Notes under the pieces: generated by a model
What the model was told of the DNA's origin: nothing
Seen by the model: only the letters and a program-made list of their open reading frames with translations
Databases searched by the model: none
Shown here: piece after piece, positions 32,444-36,066 of the stretch
How positions within the stretch are numbered: position 1 is the stretch's first letter
Layout: each line of letters starts with the position of its first letter
Origin: JACNLN01 sp964626495
GTDB taxonomy: Bacteria; Fidelibacterota; Marinisomatia; Marinisomatales; CAZVFT01
DNA: 36,066 bases
NCBI GenBank assembly: GCA_964626495.1
Contig: CAZVFT010000010.1
Coordinates: 1-36,066, forward strand
Reading direction: 5' to 3'
Translations under genes and position numbers: made by a program

Positions 32444-35400
32444 ATGAAAAATATTCTATTTCTTTTATTTGTAGGTTCAATTGTTTTTGCTCAGTTCGAC
32501 TGGCAGGGCGATGGCGTAAAAGTACGACAGGGAATCCATATTGAATGGCAGAGAACGGCTGCGGTGGGAAATAACGGGGAGGTCATTTTTGTTTGGTCAG
32601 ATACCCGTCACGGTGGTCGCGATATTTACGCTCAAAAAGTAGATATTAATGGTAATTTTCTCTGGGGAGACGGTGGCACACCTGTTGTGTTTGTGTCTGG
32701 ACGACAGGAAGACCCCATCGCGGTCCCAGATGAAAATGGCGGAGTTTATATTGCTTGGAGAGATTACCGAAACGAACCGGAATACGGGGATGTTTATGCA
32801 CAACACCTCTTTTCGGATGGTTCGCTTGATTGGGACAATGAGGGAGTATCCCTATCCACTCAATCAGGAATTCAGGAATCAATTAATATGTGTGCAGATG
32901 GTCTTGGCGGTGCGTTTGTTATCTGGAATGATAAATCTGTGAATATCTATGGTCACATTTATGCAACCCATCTCTCCCCCGACGGAGGAATAATCGCACC
33001 TAATATTGGTGTGCCTATTATAACAAGTTCAGGAGGACATAATAAAGTCAGCATCGAATTGGGTGGAGAAGGTTTTGCCACGATGGTATGGGAAGACAGC
33101 CGAATATTAGAAGAAACCGACATTTACGCACAAAGAATAGACGTCAATTGCAATACACTCTGGTCAACACCAGAGGAAGGTGGTACTCCAATTAGCGATA
33201 GTTTGGGAGTGGAACAGATTTCACCAAAGGTTACTCACGTTTCCGGAGATACAACTGTCATTGTCTGGGAGGATTACCGGAATAGCCCAACAAGCGGGGA
33301 TATCTATATTCAATATATCGATGGAGATGGTAACATTTTACTGGAGGAAGATGGTTCTCCTCTCTGTGTTGATGCGTCTAAACAAAACAGTCCTCGTGTA
33401 AAAGCAAATTCCAATTATGCCTTTATTGTTTGGGAGGATTTTCGGAATCATCCCAATTGGAGCGATATCTATGGCCAATGTTATAGTCTTGACGGCGGTA
33501 TCCTATGGAGTGTTGGCGGGAAACCCATTTCTACTGCAATTCGAAAGCAGACTGAACCAAGATTAACCGCAGATGATAGCAATGGTGCTTATTTTGTTTG
33601 GATGGATGAACGAAATGGGGACCATCCTGAAACGGAAATTTATCTGCAGCACATAACAGCAGAGGGAGATACTTCCTTTCCTGCGAATGGTTTAGCCATC
33701 TGTGAAGCTCCCTATTATCAATTTAATCCACTGGTAAGAAGGGATAAAAATGAAGGAGCGTTTATCATCTGGGGAGACCAGCGAACCGGAAGCATTGGAT
33801 TATATGCGCAACACGTTCACCCATCGGTGGGAATAACATTCACTGAGAATGGATTAGATATATATGACGGTCTTGACGGTGACGCTATTTTTTCTAATTC
33901 ACTATATCTTGAGGATAATCGAACCTTGATTTACTGGGAGGATAAAAGGGAAGGAGGAGAGCACCCGCAAACATATGGTCAGATCATAAATTCGGATTAC
34001 GGTAACCTCGATGAATACAACGGTGTAAGATTAAGTAAAAACGATTCCCAAAAAAATCCTCAAGCAGTCAAGGCTGGCAATCATATTTTTCTTAATTTTC
34101 AAGGTGTTGACGATACTTGGGGCGCAATTACTCAATACTATCAAATTCTTGACCTGAACTTGAATATAATTGGAGATTCAACTGGTACAACAGTTTTTGA
34201 AAACCCTCACGGATGGAATCAGGATTATTCTCAATTGACCTCAGGATTGGATGGATATGTCTATCTGGCATTTTCTGACACTCGATTGGGGGATCATGAT
34301 GTGTATGTACAGAAATATGATGAATTGGGAATTCCCCAATGGATTGATGGCGGAGTCATATTAACTGATATGACCAACGATGATATAGTTCAGTCCATTG
34401 AACCTATTCCAGGAGGTGGTTGCATAGTGTTATGGTATGGTGGCGATTGGACAGACTTGAATATTTACGCTCAGGCATTGACGGGTGAAGGAACTATCCC
34501 TGTTGGCTGGAGTGATGATCCACTTAATGTCTGCACAGAATCCGGTCACCAATATAACGTAAAAACTTCCATCACTGAGAATGGAGTATTTTGTATCTGG
34601 GAGGATAGCCGAAACGGGAATTCAGACATTTTTGCTCAACTTATTGGTTACGATGGCAACCTCGCCGGGGATGAAAATGGCTTTACTATCACCGACCAAA
34701 CCAATGACCAGTTGAACCCAGCCCTGGGATACAATTCAAACGAAAATGAGATGTTAGTATGTTGGGAAGATTTTGTAAGCGGGTCTGATTATGATTTACT
34801 ATGCCGATCTATTGATATTGATAGCTTGTCCATTACACCCGAAATCGTGATTGCTGACGGACCGGGAGATCAAACATCTCCTAATATTTTCCTAAATCAA
34901 AACGATTCATATATGATAACCTGGGAAGATTCCCGAAGTGGTGGTTCGACCGATATTTACTACCAGGAAATGGATACTTCCGGATTTATCTATGAAGATG
35001 GCGGAATCGTGGTATGCGAAGTGGAATTTCCCCAGCAATATCCTGAGATTAACATCTACTCTGAAACAGATAGCTCTTACGTCATCTTTTGGGAAGATAT
35101 GAGAAGTTCGGGTAAGGAGGAACTCCGAAATATTTACGCTCAATCTATTACATTAACAAGCGTTGGGATTGAGAGGGACCATCAAAGCACCCCTGACGAT
35201 TTTAGAATCTTAAACATATATCCAAATCCATTTAATCCAATTACGACCATCGCTTATAAATTATCCATGGGTGCAAAAGTGAGGTTATCCATATTCGACC
35301 TATTAGGTCGGGAAATTGCCGTACTTACGAATGGATTTAAGCCCTCAGGCTTTTATAAAACATTCTGGGATGCAAGTCATAAAGCAAGTGGAATTTATTT

Positions 35401-35461
35401 CTGTCAATTAAAAGTTGATGATAAAGTAGTTACAACCCATAAAATGATATTGATTAAATAG
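32444..35461 (+). CDS. Type IX-secreted W-x-D-x-R repeat protein of the poly-gamma-glutamate locus
   Basis: 1005 residues. Signal peptide MKNILFLLFVGSIVFAQ, then about 16 tandem units of roughly 60 residues, each with a (V/I)WEDxRN...DIYAQ core (VWSDTRHGGRDIYAQKV, AWRDYRNEPEYGDVYAQHL, VWEDYRNSPTSGDIYIQYI, IWEDSRNGNSDIFAQLI, TWEDSRSGGSTDIYYQEM). These probably form one or more beta-propellers. The C-terminal 80 residues (YPNPFNPITTIAYKLSMGAK..., SIFDLLGREIAVL, ASGIYFCQLKV, KMILIK) are a type IX secretion sorting domain, so the protein is exported to the cell surface. No catalytic motif is seen; binding or structural role is likely. It starts 7 bp after the lipoprotein gene and is closed by a terminator at 35483-35514. 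Confidence 0.88.
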   Translation: MKNILFLLFVGSIVFAQFDWQGDGVKVRQGIHIEWQRTAAVGNNGEVIFVWSDTRHGGRDIYAQKVDINGNFLWGDGGTPVVFVSGRQEDPIAVPDENGGVYIAWRDYRNEPEYGDVYAQHLFSDGSLDWDNEGVSLSTQSGIQESINMCADGLGGAFVIWNDKSVNIYGHIYATHLSPDGGIIAPNIGVPIITSSGGHNKVSIELGGEGFATMVWEDSRILEETDIYAQRIDVNCNTLWSTPEEGGTPISDSLGVEQISPKVTHVSGDTTVIVWEDYRNSPTSGDIYIQYIDGDGNILLEEDGSPLCVDASKQNSPRVKANSNYAFIVWEDFRNHPNWSDIYGQCYSLDGGILWSVGGKPISTAIRKQTEPRLTADDSNGAYFVWMDERNGDHPETEIYLQHITAEGDTSFPANGLAICEAPYYQFNPLVRRDKNEGAFIIWGDQRTGSIGLYAQHVHPSVGITFTENGLDIYDGLDGDAIFSNSLYLEDNRTLIYWEDKREGGEHPQTYGQIINSDYGNLDEYNGVRLSKNDSQKNPQAVKAGNHIFLNFQGVDDTWGAITQYYQILDLNLNIIGDSTGTTVFENPHGWNQDYSQLTSGLDGYVYLAFSDTRLGDHDVYVQKYDELGIPQWIDGGVILTDMTNDDIVQSIEPIPGGGCIVLWYGGDWTDLNIYAQALTGEGTIPVGWSDDPLNVCTESGHQYNVKTSITENGVFCIWEDSRNGNSDIFAQLIGYDGNLAGDENGFTITDQTNDQLNPALGYNSNENEMLVCWEDFVSGSDYDLLCRSIDIDSLSITPEIVIADGPGDQTSPNIFLNQNDSYMITWEDSRSGGSTDIYYQEMDTSGFIYEDGGIVVCEVEFPQQYPEINIYSETDSSYVIFWEDMRSSGKEELRNIYAQSITLTSVGIERDHQSTPDDFRILNIYPNPFNPITTIAYKLSMGAKVRLSIFDLLGREIAVLTNGFKPSGFYKTFWDASHKASGIYFCQLKVDDKVVTTHKMILIK

Positions 35462-35482
35462 TATCAAATGAACACATACTTG

Positions 35483-35514
35483 GGGGCGGTGATTTTCATT
35501 GCCCCTTTGTTTTT
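35483..35514 (+). terminator. Intrinsic terminator of the poly-gamma-glutamate locus
   Basis: GGGGCGGTGA (35483-35492) pairs with TCATTGCCCC (35496-35505), a 10-bp stem with two G-T pairs and a short loop, followed by TTTGTTTTT. It stands 22 bp after the stop of the 1005-residue protein. Confidence 0.88.
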
Positions 35515-35696
35515 ACAGATTATTCTTGAAATTGAAAGGAGGAGGTCGTATAATTTAATGAACTACATTGATTTGACACTGTGATAACTAAAGAACACAT
35601 ATCAAAACTATCTCTTCATTATTACTCAAAAGTGTTAAAAAGCTTTGAGAACGAACATTCATAAAAACGTTACATTTTAACAGCAGAGGGTTTGAT

Positions 35697-36066
35697 ATGA
35701 AAAACCTGACAACGTTAATTATCAATTCACTTCTTTTTTCAACCATTTCACTCGCCACCATCATCAATGTGCCAGAAGACCAACCTACGATACAAGCTGG
35801 CTTAAACGCCGCAAACGAAAGCGATACCGTGATGGTAGCCGAAGGCACTTACACCGAAAACATTATCTGGCCCGCAACAAATGGCATCAAACTGATTGGA
35901 AGCGGAGAAGAGGATTGTTTTATTGACGGCAACCAACAAGCAAGCGTAATTTGGCTTGAAAGTAGTGGCATTGACACAGCCTCGCTGATATCTGGTTTTA
36001 CGATACAAAACGGATCGGCTTATCGTGGTGGCGGGATTTTTTGTGATAATTCCAGTCCGAGTTTGG
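35697..36066 (+). CDS. Secreted right-handed beta-helix protein, 3' end cut by window edge
   Basis: 123 codons are visible with no stop. The signal peptide is MKNLTTLIINSLLFSTISLA. The next residues are the typical start of a pectin-lyase-like or parallel beta-helix repeat protein: INVPEDQPTIQAGLNAANES, DTVMVAEGTYTENI, KLIGSGEEDCFIDG, LISGFTIQNGSAYRGGGIFC. Such proteins in this group of bacteria are usually long, surface-exported and end in a type IX sorting domain beyond the window. AGAGGG stands 7 nt before the ATG. Codon choice in this fragment is richer in GCC, GGC, ACC and ATC than in the genes before it. The exact function (polysaccharide binding or cleavage, or structural) is open. Confidence 0.85.
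   Translation, partial: MKNLTTLIINSLLFSTISLATIINVPEDQPTIQAGLNAANESDTVMVAEGTYTENIIWPATNGIKLIGSGEEDCFIDGNQQASVIWLESSGIDTASLISGFTIQNGSAYRGGGIFCDNSSPSL

Noticed and set aside
32444..35461. Repeated DNA words as a CRISPR array or other DNA repeat
   Set aside because: The repetition comes from the coded W-x-D-x-R units; spacing and sequence vary at DNA level and the frame is open throughout.

Overview
The window looks like a piece of chromosome from an AT-rich, Gram-negative (diderm) bacterium of the Fibrobacterota-Chlorobiota-Bacteroidota superphylum. A Marinimicrobia-, Calditrichota- or Ignavibacteria-like lineage is my best guess. The main evidence is three large secreted proteins (a gingipain-like C25 protein, a W-x-D-x-R repeat protein and the start of a beta-helix protein), two of which end in the 'YPNPFNP...LGREV...ASGIYF' C-terminal domain typical of type IX secretion cargo. 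Outer-membrane beta-barrels and lipoproteins support a diderm envelope. There is no rRNA, tRNA, CRISPR array, phage gene or recognisable transposase, and the housekeeping genes look like ordinary core genome.

Layout: 1-1713 (minus) holds rlmN, cut by the window edge, preceded by an unknown envelope protein. 2054-3069 (plus) is a barrel protein plus a small secreted or membrane protein in one transcription unit. 3070-3927 is a gene-free stretch rich in hairpins, including a 128-bp near-palindrome. 3928-7105 (minus) has a nucleotide-sugar dehydrogenase, a small membrane protein, a family-4-type uracil-DNA glycosylase and a very short, very basic protein. 7158-11587 (minus) is a tight four-gene unit: ABM monooxygenase, iron-type alcohol dehydrogenase, FIST sensor and GAF-PAS-PAS-HD-GYP. 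11685-14507 (minus) has DUF3795, acylphosphatase, a GYD-domain gene broken by one stop codon, and an orphan TrpB2. An FKBP lipoprotein (plus) follows. 15711-20605 (minus) has an overlapping aspartate aminotransferase/PEP carboxykinase pair, an alpha/beta hydrolase and a diacylglycerol-kinase-type lipid kinase.

From 21146 to the window end everything is on the plus strand. After the 1814-residue C25-type protein comes a compact poly-gamma-glutamate synthesis locus: pgsB, pgsC and pgsW, with overlapping or touching ends. It is followed at once by a two-repeat periplasmic or secreted protein, a beta-barrel, a lipoprotein with propeller-like repeats, and a 1005-residue type IX cargo made of about 16 W-x-D-x-R repeats, ending at a good terminator at 35483-35514. 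The PgsA/CapA, PgsE and CapD/PgdS genes of Gram-positive loci are not in the window. I read this as a diderm version of a gamma-glutamyl polymer pathway with its own, apparently uncharacterised, outer-membrane and surface parts. It is the best candidate here for an undescribed system.

The second most interesting unit is the ABM/Fe-ADH/FIST/HD-GYP cluster. It places a small-molecule sensor directly before a predicted cyclic-di-GMP phosphodiesterase and directly after two redox enzymes, which suggests metabolite- or NO-linked control of c-di-GMP.
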